Assembly (NCBI GenBank): GCA_031761405.1
Contig: JASEVX010000005.1
Location: 36,161,198-36,225,197 of the forward strand
DNA from: Serripes groenlandicus
Taxonomy: Eukaryota > Mollusca > Bivalvia > Cardiida > Cardiidae
DNA length: 64,000 nucleotides
Direction of reading: 5' to 3'
Shown: one piece after another, positions 21,366 through 33,446 of the stretch
Numbering within the stretch: the stretch's first letter is position 1
Layout: each line of letters begins with the position of its first letter
Notes under the pieces: model-generated
Seen by the model: the letters and a program-made list of their open reading frames with translations, nothing else
The model's database searches: none
Told to the model about the DNA's origin: nothing
Position numbers and translations under genes: made by a program

Positions 21366-23316
21366 ACGCAACAAAGGTCCAAAGAGGAAGATGGCAAGAC
21401 AAAATAGTTATACGGCTGCAAGCAGTGTTCGATCTACTTCAAACAGCATATACGACGAGATTAATGATAATGAAGAAAACAATATATACGATCCGGCTTA
21501 TGAATCTAAGAAACATGAACCCTATTATGATCCAGTCTACGAGCCCAAGCTAAGCAATTCTGCCACTGGATCTTCGCCAAATTATATCGCAGGAACGCAT
21601 ACGTATCAGAATGTAGGCAAAGGTGGCCAAAACACTGCTAGTTCCGTTAATGAAAACAAAGGACGATATGTGATTCCAAAAAGAATAAAAGCCCCATTCA
21701 GTAAAGTAAAGAAACAAACAAGTAAATTTGTTGATTTCGTTAAATCACGGACAGGCCAAGAACCAACATCGCCCAAACAAAGACCGAGGGATGCGTCAGG
21801 AGCATCTTATGATCATCGCCGTGTTGGTGCAAAAACTGATGCAGTTAATCCACTAAAGGATGAACCAAGCCATGCCCACGCCCATGCGGCGGCTGTAAAA
21901 AAATCGCCCGTCAACCAACCGAAAAATCAAAGAACCACTGCGTTACAAGCCAGAGATATAGAGGTCATTGGTCTTCAAACTAAAACCTCACAGATCATTA
22001 GCGTGACACTTAACAAAAAAGAAGCCATAAGAATGAAGCCTGAAGGTAAAAAAGGACTTAAACCAAGTAAAGATACCATCGAAAAAGTACCAAGTGAAGC
22101 TGACTTGCAAGCTGTCAACCAACCGAACAATCAAAGAACCACTGCGTTACAAGCCAAAGATATAGAGGTCGTTGGTCTTCAAACTAAAACCTCACAGATC
22201 ATTGGCGTGACACTTAACAAAAAAGAAGCCATAAGAATGAAGCAGATAATTGGCGTGACACTTAACAAAAAAGAAGCCATAAGAATGAAGCCTGAAGGTA
22301 AAAAAGGACGTAAACCAAGTAAAGATACCATCGAAAACGTACCGAGTGATGCTGACTTGCAAGCTGTTCATGTAGGAGATGAATATATTGAATTCCAGTT
22401 TAACGTGGATGAGAACAACCCGAATATTGTGAAAATGAAAGAACCAGATTTATCTGCAAACCTTCTCCGACCACCTCCGCCCACCCGTGATCCGCCTTCA
22501 CCGAAGTTGTCGAAACCTATGAGTCCATTGCCAAACTCTTCTAGTTCACAAAGTCCAATCACTGAAACAGCACAAAAATCTGCAAGTCCAACATTGGATA
22601 ATCTAGCCACAGAGGATACAGGACCTAGTTATGATTACGCCGACCCAAATAGATTGCGTACACGTCTCGGAAAAAGGAGTGCAACTGGCCGAGAATCACC
22701 TCACCAAGACAATTCTGAGGTAGATGTCTCGGATGAACAACCTTCGTATGATTACGCTAACGTTAGAGACGGAGAAGATGATGTCAATTCAGGGAAAACT
22801 GGTTCCGTATACGAAAATGTCGGGAGGAGGCTTAGAGAAGCAAGTATGAAGAAACATATGAGTGAAGCGGATATACAATATGGTTTAATAGGGCATGAAG
22901 TTACAGTAACAAGTCCATCACGACCAACATCATTTCCCAATAAGACATCATCTAATACATCTCACTATGAGAATCTGAATAACAATAATCGAATTCCTTT
23001 AAAACCACCAATTGCAACCAAACCCAAACAAAATGCGCATTCAATGGACAATATCCAAGGAAAGATTACTGCTAAACTGAAAGAAAGTAACCTTGGTTTA
23101 AAATCCGAACTACAACAGAAATTAAAGTTGACAAAAGATAACAAGCACATTCCGCCATCAAATAAAAACGTGAAAGTGGAAGACATGGAACACGACAAAT
23201 GTTCTACAAAAAGTGTTGTTAAAAGTGACAATGTATCGACAAAGGACTATGAAAAGCCACCTGATAAAAAGTCCGTTCTGAACATGGCTAAAGTCTTTGA
23301 TAAAAAGAAGACGTGA
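21366..23316 (+). CDS. Last exon: long cytoplasmic tail of single-pass membrane protein (copy 2)
   Basis: A CCTATTTTACAG acceptor ends at 21365. The exon completes an Arg codon from 19816 and runs 649 codons to TGA (23314-23316). Just after the membrane come RNKGPKRK and a tyrosine cluster (IYDEI, IYDPAY, YYDPVYEP, TYQNV). A basic region (RIKAPFSKVKKQ) follows. Next is a 68-residue tandem duplication (21910-22113 and 22114-22365), whose second unit contains an extra 48-bp direct repeat (QIIGVTLNKKEAIRMK twice). A Pro/Ser-rich part with YDYA (x2), YENV, YENL and YGLI motifs follows, then a Lys-rich end. The architecture suggests a phosphotyrosine signalling receptor; the ligand and family are unknown. 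Confidence 0.9.
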
Positions 23317-23603
23317 CGGACTTTCCACATTCACTAAACTAAACACAACCGAAGCCATTATGTTTTATTCATCACATGTTCAGCAAACTGATCATCGGCC
23401 ATACTTTGGACACGTTCTTGCATATGCATAGAGAAGTATTTCACGTAAATTAATGAATGAATTAAGACAAAATATAGACCAAGATAAGACTTCTAATATG
23501 TGCTTTATAATTTAGATCTAATTCGTTCGCAAATTCTTAAGATGCCATGTTTACATTTATGCATGTTGCAGGAGAAACACATGTTGTTTTAGCAGGGGAA
23601 AGG
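23317..23603 (+). other. 3' untranslated region of copy 2
   Basis: It is nearly identical to 1005-1291 despite the diverged coding sequence upstream. No AATAAA is found. Confidence 0.4.
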
Positions 23604-25080
23604 TTTTTAGATCACCTAGAGCCAAAGGCTCAAGGTGAGCTATTCTGATCACTTTTTGTTGGTCGTTAACATTTAGCATTTAGATCATCTCCTCCTTAAC
23701 CAGATGACCAATTTCAACCAATCTTTTCAGTAATGTTCCTTTGGTGGACCTCTTTCAAAATTGTTCAAAGATTTAAATTCCATCGAGAACTTTGGTTGCT
23801 GTGGCATCAGAAAAGGGGAAAATAGCCGAATCTTAAAAAATCTTCTTGTCCAAAAAAACTGACCCGATTTGAAAATAATTTTGCACAAATGTTCCTTAGG
23901 GTACCCTCTACCAAGACTGTTCCGATCCGTTAAAAAACATGGCCGCCAGAGGGCGGAGCTTATTTTCCTTATATGTGCATTGTTAAAATTTTAAAAATCT
24001 TCTTGTCCAAAAGTTTAGGCCCAATTTGGAAATTATTTTGCACAAATGTTCCTTGGGGCACCCTTTACCAAGATTCTTTAAATATTTTCAAACCGTCGAA
24101 AAACATGGCCGCCAGGGGGCGGAGCTTGTTTTCCTTATATGTGCATTGTTAAATTTTAAAATTTCTTGTCCAAAAGTACTGGCTCGATTTGAAAATTATT
24201 TTGCACAAATGTTCCTTGGGGTACCCTTTACCAAGATTGTTCAAATATTTCCGATCCGTTGAAAAACATGGAAGCCAGGGGGCGGAGCTTGTTTTTTTCT
24301 TATATGTGCATGGTTAAAACTTTAAAAATCTTCTTGTCCAAAAGAACTGGCCCGATTTGGAAATTATTTTGCACAAATGTTCCTTGGGACACCCTTTACC
24401 AAGATTGTTAAAATATTTCCGATATGTTGAAAAATATGGCCGCCAGGGGGTGGAGTTTGTTTTCCTTATATGTGCATTGTTAAAATTTTAAAAATCTTCT
24501 TGTCCAAAAGTACTGGCCCGATTTTTAAATTATTTTGCACAAATGTTCCTTAGGGCACATTTACCAAGATTGTTCAAATATTTCCGATCCTTTTAAAAAT
24601 CATGGCCGCTAGGGGGCGAAGCTTGTTTTCCTATGTGCATTGTTAAAACTTTAAAAATCTTCTTGTCCAAAAGAATTGGCCCGATTTGAAAATTATTTTG
24701 CACAAATGTTTCTTGGGGCACCCTCTACCAAGATTGTTCAAATACATCCGATCCGTTGAAAAACATGGCCGCCAGGGTTGCTGCGGCATCAGAAAGCGGT
24801 CAAAATGTCCAAACTTTAAAAATCTTCACTTCTGAATCTGCATTTTAGATTCCAATATAGTTTGGTAGAAATGTTCATTGGGTGAGCCTCTACAAAGATT
24901 GTTCAAGGCATACTGATTGTTTGAAAAACATGGCATTCAGGAGGCATCAGAAAAGGGGCAAAATGACAAAATGATTTATATAAATTGATAAGCTGTTTTG
25001 TTGACTGTCCATTCACTGCAGTTTACATTCGCAGACAAATGATCAGGTGATCGATGTAGGGCCATCTTGGCCCTCTTGTT
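23604..25080 (-). mobile_element. Pearl/Helentron-like element, longer allele of 1292-2450
   Basis: The ends and orientation are the same as its partner, but there are six GGCCGCCAGG-type core units instead of four (1477 bp against 1159 bp). The insertion predates the duplication, and the core has since changed in length. Confidence 0.65.
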
Positions 25081-25598
25081 AAATATAGTTTTGCCACGAA
25101 CCACGATAATACAAGGACTTTAACAAAATTCATTCCACGTTTAAAAAACAGCCATTCTGATCAACAGTATATGTATGCATCACCTCAGCAAGTTAACGAG
25201 GACGATAGCCAGCTGATTTAGCAAAACGTTATTTATGGAACACTGTTATAAGAATGCCAAGAAACTAAATAGTATTTTGTGATACACTACATAAAATATC
25301 ATTAAAATGGCGTGAAACCCCATCTATCAATAAAAAGCTTCTTTCTCAGGCCTGTCACCTCATCATGTGATCGAGTGAAGACATGTACGTACACAAATAT
25401 CGATAAACTATTGCTTTATCCAATAGATTATTGATGTTTGTATCGTCTGGCTTTGCAGGGTGTCTCTTTAAACTCACTGTACACGGATGTTCACCCGTCT
25501 GTCTTTGGAGATTGGCAGGCGAAAATTGTCTTTTTCTAACTCTCTTTGTATGATAAATTAAAAGATACTGATAATTCCTTTCAAACTTGTTGTCAATT
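25081..25598. other. Intergenic sequence without a recognisable gene
   Basis: This is the duplicate of 2451-2969. It is AT-rich and shows no gene. Confidence 0.45.
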
Positions 25599-25870
25599 AA
25601 ATTCTTGTTTGGTGTTTGATGCCGATTTCAACAGTTTTTCAGCTATATCACGACGTTTCCTGGTTAAGTTACAAGTACTACTGGTCCATTTATCCTGACA
25701 CAAGTCAGTCAGCCTGATGCTAATCCAGCAACCCTGAGCGGCAAGGAGGGCAGAGATTACAACCATTTTTAAAGTCTTCGATATTACCCGACCGGGGCTC
25801 GAACCCACGACCTTCCGCACCCGACGCTCTACCACTACACCATCGAGGTAGTACAACGTATTGACGAATG
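25599..25870 (-). mobile_element. tRNA-derived SINE (duplicate of 2970-3250)
   Basis: The B box is cleaner here (GGGTTCGAGCCCCGGTCGGG on the minus strand), with the same A-box-like TGGTAGAGCG. It was carried over by the segmental duplication. Confidence 0.65.
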
Positions 25871-25909
25871 AGGCTAGATTAATATTTAACTACTTTCCTT
25901 ACAATTAAT

Positions 25910-26090
25910 TTTGATAATCCAAGGTTTGTGAGTTCGAACCCCAGCTCGGTCAACATTCTTTCCGACGTTTGACAAAAGTCAATGCGACAAGCCTCATTCG
26001 TCGTCCACCAATGGGCTGACAGTCTATGTTGAAAAACAGTCAGTTGCTTGAAACGATTGTCGTGTGGAGTATTGGTGTGACTAAACAATT
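25910..26090 (+). mobile_element. Second SINE-like fragment (duplicate of 3275-3450)
   Basis: GAGTTCGAACCCCAGCTCGG is followed by the GACGTTTGACAAAAGTCAAT stretch. Confidence 0.4.
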
Positions 26091-26094
26091 GTTG

Positions 26095-27845
26095 AAAAGG
26101 TCAGATACTTTCGGAAACGAAGATTTTTAAAGCTTTCACGTTAGCCATACAAGGCAAAATAGCCCATTCCCCTTGCTGCCATGTTTAATGAACAAAAAGG
26201 AACCTTCCTACAAAATTACTTGAACATTGGACAACTGGTTAGGGAGAAAGTCTTTTTTAATTTTTTTTTCCGGTTGCCATGGACACAAGAATTCTGCATG
26301 GATCAACACAATTTGAAGGAATTATGGTGAGGACTCTGAACAGATACTTTCTGAAAGGTTTCATCTAAATTGACCCGTTGGTTACAGAACAGACAAGAGG
26401 CAATCACAATAACTCACCTTGGGCACTTCGTACTCAGGTGAACTAAAGAAAATCCAACTGAAAGGCCATCAGGTACTGCACATCTCATCCTGGTATAAAA
26501 GCTTCCTATAACATTTCATTAAATTCCACCCAGTGCTTGCTGAGAAAAAACGTGGACAAATCAGCCATGTTGGTATTCTATATAACACTATGCATAATAA
26601 TCAATTTGCCACAAGTTTGTAAATAAGAGGGCCATGATGGCCCTGGATCGCTCACCTGATTTATTCCATCGGATTCATAATGCCAAGCACAATAACTCAT
26701 TCGAGGCCAAACTGGAGGCCCCAAAAGACCAGTAGTGCTCCACTGACACAAAGGTGAAACAACCCAACCCTATGTTGTCTGTCAAATTAATTTGGCAGAA
26801 AACCGACCATATACATTTTAGAGGAGATTTTACTCACTACAGCCATATAAGGCAAAACGGCCCCTATTCGTGGTGGCCATGTACAAAAACAAGTGGCCCA
26901 ATCACCATGGCTTGAAGGAATCTCGTATAGTGACAGCCAAGGAACATTTCTGCAAAATTATTTGAAAATCGGCCGAATAGTTTAGGAGGAGAAGATTTTT
27001 AAAGTTTTCACTAAAGCCATTATACGGCTAACTCCTGCCCCCTGGCAATTATATTTCAAGATCAATCAACATGGCTTGGTGTAATCTGATAGAGAGTCAG
27101 TCATCCAATGAACACTTCTACAAAATTATTTGAAAATCGGCCAGACACTTTCGTCGGAGATGATTTTTTAAGATTTCAGTCTAGCCATATAAGGCAAAAC
27201 ACCGCTGCCATCTGGGGACCATGTTTTTCAAACAATCAACATGACTTGGTGGAATTTGATAGAGGGTCACACAAGGAACATTTCTGCAAAATTATTTGAA
27301 AATCGGCCAAACACTTTCGGAGGAGAAGATTTTTTAAGTTTTCACTATAGCCATATAAGGCAAAAAGCCCCGCCCACTGGCGGCCATATTTTTTGATCAA
27401 TTAACTTGGCTTATAGGAATCTGATAAAAAGTCACCCAAGAAACATTTCTACAAAATTATTTGAAAAACGGCCCGACACTTTCAGAGGATAATTTGTTTC
27501 AATTTTTCAATATAGCCATATAAGGCAAAATAGCCCCGCCCCCTGGCGGCCATGTTTTTCGTCCAATCAACTTGGTTTGAAGGAATCTGATAGGTCACCC
27601 AAGGAACAATTCGGAGATTTTTTAAGTTTACACTATTTGTTTCTTTCGTTGCCATGGAAACCAGAATTTTGCATCGATCCAAAAAAATTGAAGGAATTCA
27701 GGAGAGGATGCTTCCTATGAAGTTTCATCCTAATTGGCCAAGTTTTTAGGGAGGAAAGGTCGTTTGAAGCAAAATGTTAACGCACGCACGAGGGACAATT
27801 CGCCATGACATAAGCTCGACTAGCTTTCACCCAGTGGAGCTAAAA
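26095..27845 (+). repeat. Pearl-unit mosaic (right copy)
   Basis: Units have the same consensus as 3456-5075. A 5' head (AAGAGGGCCATGATGGCCC, CGCTCACCTGA) sits at about 26628-26662, where the left copy has none. It ends with the AGCTCGACTAGCT..ACCCAGTGGAGCT hairpin near 27840. Confidence 0.6.
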
Positions 27846-27849
27846 ATGG

Positions 27850-29935
27850 AACATAAGGAAAACAAAGTTTGCTCACTGATGGCCATGATATCCAACAGAT
27901 CCTAATAACTAGAACAATCACTAAAGGTGATTAATACCCCCGCCCCAACCCCTGACACATATTATATCTCACAGTATTATCTTTGACTCAGACAATTTGA
28001 ATATCAGTATCAAAAAGAAATACTAAGATGATATCAAACACAAAACGGCTCCTTTCATCTGGACCGACCGCCCGACAGGCTGATGCCACACAAAACGGCT
28101 CCATTTTGCCATGTTTCAAGTAAATCCGGTTGAAATTGAAGGAGGAATATGTCGCACCAGATTAGATAATCCTATTTCAAGGTCAGAGGTGAAGGTCACA
28201 GGGACATGAAATTTGCGTCTTGCACATCTACTACTCCCGATTAACATTTATGCCAAGTATCAAGTAAATCAGGTTGAAACTGAAGGAGGAGTACAGCAGA
28301 TTAGATTTTAACAAAAACAAAAATCCTATTTCAAAGTCATAGGTCAAGGTCACAGGGACATGAAATGTGCGTGTTGCACATCTACTACTCCTGATTAACA
28401 TTTATGCCAAGTATCAAGTAAATCAGGTTGAAACTGAAGGAGGAGTACAACAGATTAGATTTTAACAAACAAAATTCCTATTTCAAGGTCAGAGGTCAAG
28501 GTCACAGGGACATGAAATTTGCGTGTTGCACATCTACTACTCCTGATTAACATTTATGCCCAGTATGAAGTAAATCAGGTTGAAACTGAAGGAGGAGTAC
28601 AACAGATTAGATTTTAACAAAAAAAAATCCTATTTCAAAGTCAGAGGTCAAGATGAAGGTCACAGGGACATGAAATTTGCGTCTTGCACATCTACTACTC
28701 CTGATTAACATTTATGCCTAGTATGAATGCCAAGTATGAAGTAAATCAGGTTGAAACTGAAGGAGGAGTACAAGAGTTTAGATTTAAAAAAAAAAAAATC
28801 CTATTTCAAAGTCAGAGGTGAAGGTCACAGGGACATGAAATTTGTTTCTTACACATCTACTACTCCCGATTAACATTTATGCCAAGTATCAAGTAAATCA
28901 GGTTGAAACTGAAGGAGGAGTACAACAGATTAGATTTTAACCAAAAAAAAAATCCTATTTCAAGGTCACAGGGACATGAAATGTGCGTGTTTCACATCTA
29001 CTACTCCTGATTAACATTTATGCCAAGTATCAAGTAAATCAGGTTGAAACTGAAGGACGAGTACAACAGATTATATTTTAACAAACAAAATTCCTATTTC
29101 AAGGTCAGAGGTCAAGGTCACAGGGACATGAAATTTTCGTGTTGCACATCTACTACTCCTGATTAACATTTATGCCAAGTATGAAGTAAATCAGGTTGAA
29201 ACTGAAGGAGGAGTACAACAGATTAGATTTTAACAAAAAAAAATCCTATTTCAAAGTCAGAGGTCAAGATGAAGGTCACAGAGACATGAAAGTTGCGTCT
29301 TGCACATCTACTACTCCTGATTAACAATTATGCCAAGTATGAATGCCAAGTATGAAGTAAATCAGGTTGAAACTGAAGGATTTAACAAAAACATTTTTTA
29401 TTTCAAAGTCAGAGGTCAAGGTGAAGGTCACAGGGACATGCAATATGTTTCTTGCACATCTACTACTCTCGATTAACATTTATGCCAAGTATCAAGCAAA
29501 TCAGGTTAAAACTGAAGGAGGAGTACAACAGATTAGATTTTAACAAACACAATTCCTATTTCAAGGTCAGAGGTCAAGGTCACAGGGACATGAAATTTGC
29601 GTGTTGCACATTTACTACTCCTGATTAACATTTATGCCAAGAATCAAGTAAATCAGGTTGAAACTGAAGGAGGAGTACAACAGATTAGATTTTAACAAAA
29701 AAAAATCCTATTTCAAAGTCAGAGGTCAAGGTGAAGGTCACAGGGACATGAAATTTGCGTCTTGCACATCTACTACTCCTGATTAGCATTTATGCCAAGT
29801 ATCAAGTAAATCAGGTAGAAACTGAAGGAGTAGTACAACGTAACAGATTTTGCGGACAGACTGACCGACGACCGGCTGCGGGGGTATAATAAGGAAAACA
29901 AGGGCGCCGCAAAGGGGATGCATCCCCTTGGTAAA
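27850..29935 (+). repeat. About 150-170-bp tandem array, about 11 units, rich in AGGTCA
   Basis: Each unit carries CTACTCCTGATTAACATTTA, AATCAGGTTGAAACTGAAGG, an A-run, and TTTCAAAGTCAGAGGTCAAG followed by GTCACAGGGACATGAAA. It ends near 29920 in a GGGGATGCATCCCC palindrome, suggesting another tandem-core element. It is non-coding. Confidence 0.8.
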
Positions 29936-30845
29936 CTTTTTTTATAATTATTACATGACATATACTTTAATGTATGGCAAGTTTGGTTATGATCTGCCAA
30001 GAGATGATCAGTGTAGAGTGGTCACAAGGTTGTTGATATGGGAAAAGTCCAAGTCCAATTTTGACCTTGCTTGAAAATAAATAGGCTTCTAGACCTTGCC
30101 ATATACTTACTGTATACCAAGTTTAGTTAAGATCAGCCGAAGGATGTTCAGTGTAGAGTGGTCACAAGGTTATGGGAAAATAGTCAAAGGCCAATTTTGA
30201 CCTCGACCTTTAACCTATGACCTTGAAAATAAATAGGCTTCTAGACCTTGCCATATACTAACTGTATACAAAGTCTGGTTAAGATATGTTGAAGGATGTT
30301 CAGTGTATAGTGGTCACGAGGTTGTTGATATAGGTAAATAGTCAATCCAATTTTGATCTTGACCTTTAACCTTGAAAATAAATAGGATTCTAGCCCTTGC
30401 TATATACTAACTGTATACAAAGTTTGGTTAAGATCGGTAAAAGGATGTTCAGTGTAGAGTGGTCACAAGGTTGTTGATATGGGAAAATAGTCAGTCCAAT
30501 TTTGACCTTGATCTTTAACCTATGACCTTGAAAATAAATAGGCTTCTAGACCTTGCCATATACTAACTGTATACCAAGTGTGGTTAAGATCGGTCGATGG
30601 ATGTTCAGTGTAGAGTGGTCACAAGGTTGTTACAAACGGACAGTCCCATAACTCTATATCCCATGTAAACTTCGTTAGTCGAGGGGATAATAAATAGGCT
30701 TCTAGACCTTGCCATATACTAACTGTATACCAAGTTTGGTTAAGATCGGTTGAAAGATGTTCAGTGTAGAGTGGTCACAAGGTTGTTACGGACAGACCCG
30801 TTACTATATCCCCTCGCAAACTTCGTTAGCCGAGGGGATAATAAG
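29936..30845 (+). repeat. About 153-bp tandem array with terminal hairpin
   Basis: About six units carry CTAGACCTTGCCATATACTA, AAGTTTGGTTAAGATCGG and TGTTCAGTGTAGAGTGGTCA. The end TATCCCCTCG..CGAGGGGATAATA forms a hairpin, once at about 30657-30690 and again at about 30810-30843, as in a 3' element terminus. It is non-coding. Confidence 0.75.
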
Positions 30846-31258
30846 CTCTGCCCACTGGCGGCCATGTTTTTCAAAATATCAAAATAATTTTAAGAGTCCC
30901 CGAAGGAACATCAGATTCTGTCAAATTACTTTTAAATCAGGCCTCTACTTTTGTGAACATGTTTATCAACAGATTGGTATAATTTGAACTTTCTTGGTAG
31001 AGCCCTAGGAAAATTGGTATCAAATAGTTTTGCAGTTTCGGCATTCCACTTTTTTCTAATGCTGCAGCAACATAAGTACCACATACAATGAAATTCTTCA
31101 AACATCTTTGAAGTTAGTTTGGCTTAGAAAGAAAATTTGTTTGTAAGAAAATGTGGACAGATAGACAGACCGCAATGGACAGTTAGTGATCACAAATAAG
31201 CTCACCCCGCAATTCATGTTTCAATTCAGCAAAGAAATGGAACTAATGATTTCAATCG
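30846..31258 (+). repeat. Degraded pearl-unit sequence
   Basis: GCCCACTGGCGGCCATGTTT and CTAATGCTGCAGCAACATAA segments are recognisable. It ends near 31205 with a CTCACC-type terminus lacking a good hairpin. Confidence 0.5.
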
Positions 31259-31262
31259 TTAA

Positions 31263-31481
31263 CCCTTTCCCTCATATAGACGCTTTCTGACGCCTCTAAA
31301 GCAGACTGCTTTTTGAAAACAGTGACAAAAAAAAAAATTGCTCAAAACAAGCAATTTCTCCTTTTGACACAATGTTTTCCACTTTTAGTCATAGGTTATC
31401 CATTCAATTACAGAGATTTTCTATTTTTGACAAAATATGTACAAAGTCGTCTGCTGCAGAATTGTAGTATGAGGGAAAGGG
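31263..31481 (+). mobile_element. TTAA-type MITE with intact flanking TTAA
   Basis: TTAA occurs at 31259-31262 and 31482-31485. Orientation is opposite to the copy at 19969: GACGCTTTCTGACGCCTCTA is at the left and TTGTAGTATGAGGGAAAGGG at the right. Confidence 0.75.
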
Positions 31482-31615
31482 TTAACCCTCACAGTTTCGA
31501 CTGCTGTACAAGTGTCAGGATACATTACATCGGTAGTACTGGTAATTTACCGAGGGAATATATCTGAAATTCCATTGAGAGTGACGTAAAACACCATCCA
31601 AACAACCACAATACA
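31482..31615 (+). mobile_element. 5'-truncated tRNA SINE
   Basis: Only the body CGGTAGTACTGGTAATTTAC and the AAAACACCATCCAAACAA tail remain. It directly follows the MITE's TTAA. Confidence 0.45.
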
Positions 31616-32146
31616 TTTCAAACATTCCCCCTTTATATGCAACATCAGTCTGATTTGCAACAGGGTTCTAAGCTACATTTGGAAAACAGAATGAAAACAA
31701 TATATTTCTTTCAAATGGCACAATTTATTTACTACATCTGTGTATTCATTTAATTACATAATTCTGACAAAAACCTTCACATATAGTTATGTACTCTTGT
31801 CTGTTGATCCAGGTAATGATGTTTAACAAGTATTGTAAAGTTTCAAAGCAATATCTGTAATGGTTTTGAAAAAAAGTGAGGTGATACAAAAAACTATGTG
31901 TGATGCCATTGCTGACGAGTAAGAGAGCTTGCTTTTCTTCAAAAAGACGAGCTTAAAAGTATACTTTTGTAATAAAACAGCCACATTATCAACTCAATTA
32001 GAGAAAAAAGCATACTTTTGTAACAAAGCAGTCACAGTAAAATTACCATATATCAACTAAAATAAGAGAACAGAGCAATAATTATTTATACAAACAACAC
32101 ATTTTCTGATACTGACTACTTCTGAAGCTTCTGCAGTAGTTAACCC
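31616..32146. other. AT-rich intergenic sequence
   Basis: No coding or repeat structure is recognised. Confidence 0.45.
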
Positions 32147-32150
32147 TTAA

Positions 32151-32373
32151 ACCTTTCCCTCATACGACAATTCTGCAGCAGACGACTTTGAACATATTTT
32201 GTCAAAAAATAGAAAATCTCTGTAATTTGAATGGATAACCTATGACTAAGAGAGGAAAACATTGTGGCAAAAGGAGAAATTGCTCGTTTTGAGCAATTTC
32301 TTCTTTTGTCACTATGTTTTCAAAAAGCCGTCTGCTACAGAGGCGTCAGAAAGCTTCTATATGAGGGAAAGGG
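32151..32373 (+). mobile_element. TTAA-type MITE
   Basis: TTAA occurs at 32147-32150 and 32374-32377. The ends are ACCTTTCCCTCATACGACAA and TATATGAGGGAAAGGG. Confidence 0.75.
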
Positions 32374-32377
32374 TTAA

Positions 32378-32603
32378 CCCGTAACCGCGTACAACAGATC
32401 TGCAACAGACATCTTCAAAAACTTCTAAGCAAATATTTTGGAAACTCACTACAAATGAAAGTACCATTTTATTGAACATTGTTGAAATCATTGTGGCAAA
32501 AGGAGGAACTGCTCAATATGAGCAATTTCTCTGTTAACCACAATTATCTAAAAATTATTGCTGCAGAGGCGTCAGTATATATTCATCTGCATGTGAGAAA
32601 GGG
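32378..32603 (+). mobile_element. TTAA-type MITE sharing its TTAA with the previous one
   Basis: It starts right after the TTAA at 32374-32377. Its right end GTGAGAAAGGG is followed by TTAC instead of TTAA. The internal palindrome (GGAACTGCTCAATATGAGCA) is more diverged, so it is likely older. Confidence 0.65.
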
Positions 32604-32877
32604 TTACACATTTACATTCTTGTAACAAACAATCAGAAAAGGACCATTATGAGCATTGTTTATTATGACTACTTTCTCTTGATTTACAATTATTTTCTTC
32701 AAAAACAGATCAAGTTATATAAAATCTAATTCTAAATTCTCACAGTAACAAAATTAATGAATGGCTAAATCATGATTGTGTTACTTTGAAACAAGAGTTT
32801 ATTCTTCAAATTTAGAATAAGAATTTATTTAGAATGGTTGGTGAGTACCGGTCAATTAAGGTATTGGGGTTGTGATA
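32604..32877. other. AT-rich spacer
   Basis: Nothing is recognised between the MITEs. Confidence 0.4.
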
Positions 32878-32881
32878 TTAA

Positions 32882-33104
32882 CCCTTTCACACATACAACA
32901 AATCTGCAGCAGATGACTTTGAACATATTTTGTCAACAAATAGAAAAATCTCTATAATTGAATGGATAACCTATGACTAAAAGTGGAAAACATTGTGGCA
33001 AAAGGAGACATTGCTTGTTTTGAGCAATTTCTTCTTTTGTCACAATGTTTTTAAAAAGCTGACTGCTGCAGAGGCATCAGAAATCGACTATATGAAGGAA
33101 AGGG
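32882..33104 (+). mobile_element. TTAA-type MITE with intact flanking TTAA
   Basis: TTAA occurs at 32878-32881 and 33105-33108. The left end is CCCTTTCACACATACAACAA. Confidence 0.75.
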
Positions 33105-33210
33105 TTAAACCATTGCATGTTTATCTCGACTGTTTATCTGATATGTTTAGGGTCGTCTGTTTCAATACCATAAACTTAGAAAATCTGGAAAATTGGAATA
33201 ACAATGTTAA

Positions 33211-33442
33211 AACCCTTTCATTCATACAACAAAATATGAGGCAAGCTTAACTTTGAAAGCATGTAGACACAAATGTGAAAAAGCTCGTTAAATGAAAGTA
33301 TAGTTGTGGAATGACGTTGAAAATATTGTGGCAAAAGGAGAAATTGCATGATTGTGTTTTGAGCAATTTGTCATTTTGTCACAATGTTTTCCATTGTCGT
33401 CTGATACAGAGGCGTCAGAAAGCGTATGAAGGTAGGAAAGTG
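33211..33442 (+). mobile_element. TTAA-type MITE, diverged
   Basis: TTAA occurs at 33207-33210 and 33443-33446. The centre carries an extra few bases (TTGCATGATTGTGTTTTGAG). Confidence 0.65.
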
Positions 33443-33446
33443 TTAA

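Larger units (their letters stand above)
22313..27845 (+). repeat. Segmental duplication, right copy (partner 1-about 5070)
   Basis: The same feature order as the left copy applies. Extra length comes from two more core units in the pearl-like element, a 46-bp head fragment near 26614-26660, and one more pearl unit near 26895-27005. Confidence 0.85.

Noticed and set aside
27850..29935. CRISPR-like regular repeat array
   Set aside because: The units are long, adjacent and lack unique spacers, the genome is eukaryotic, and no cas genes are present.
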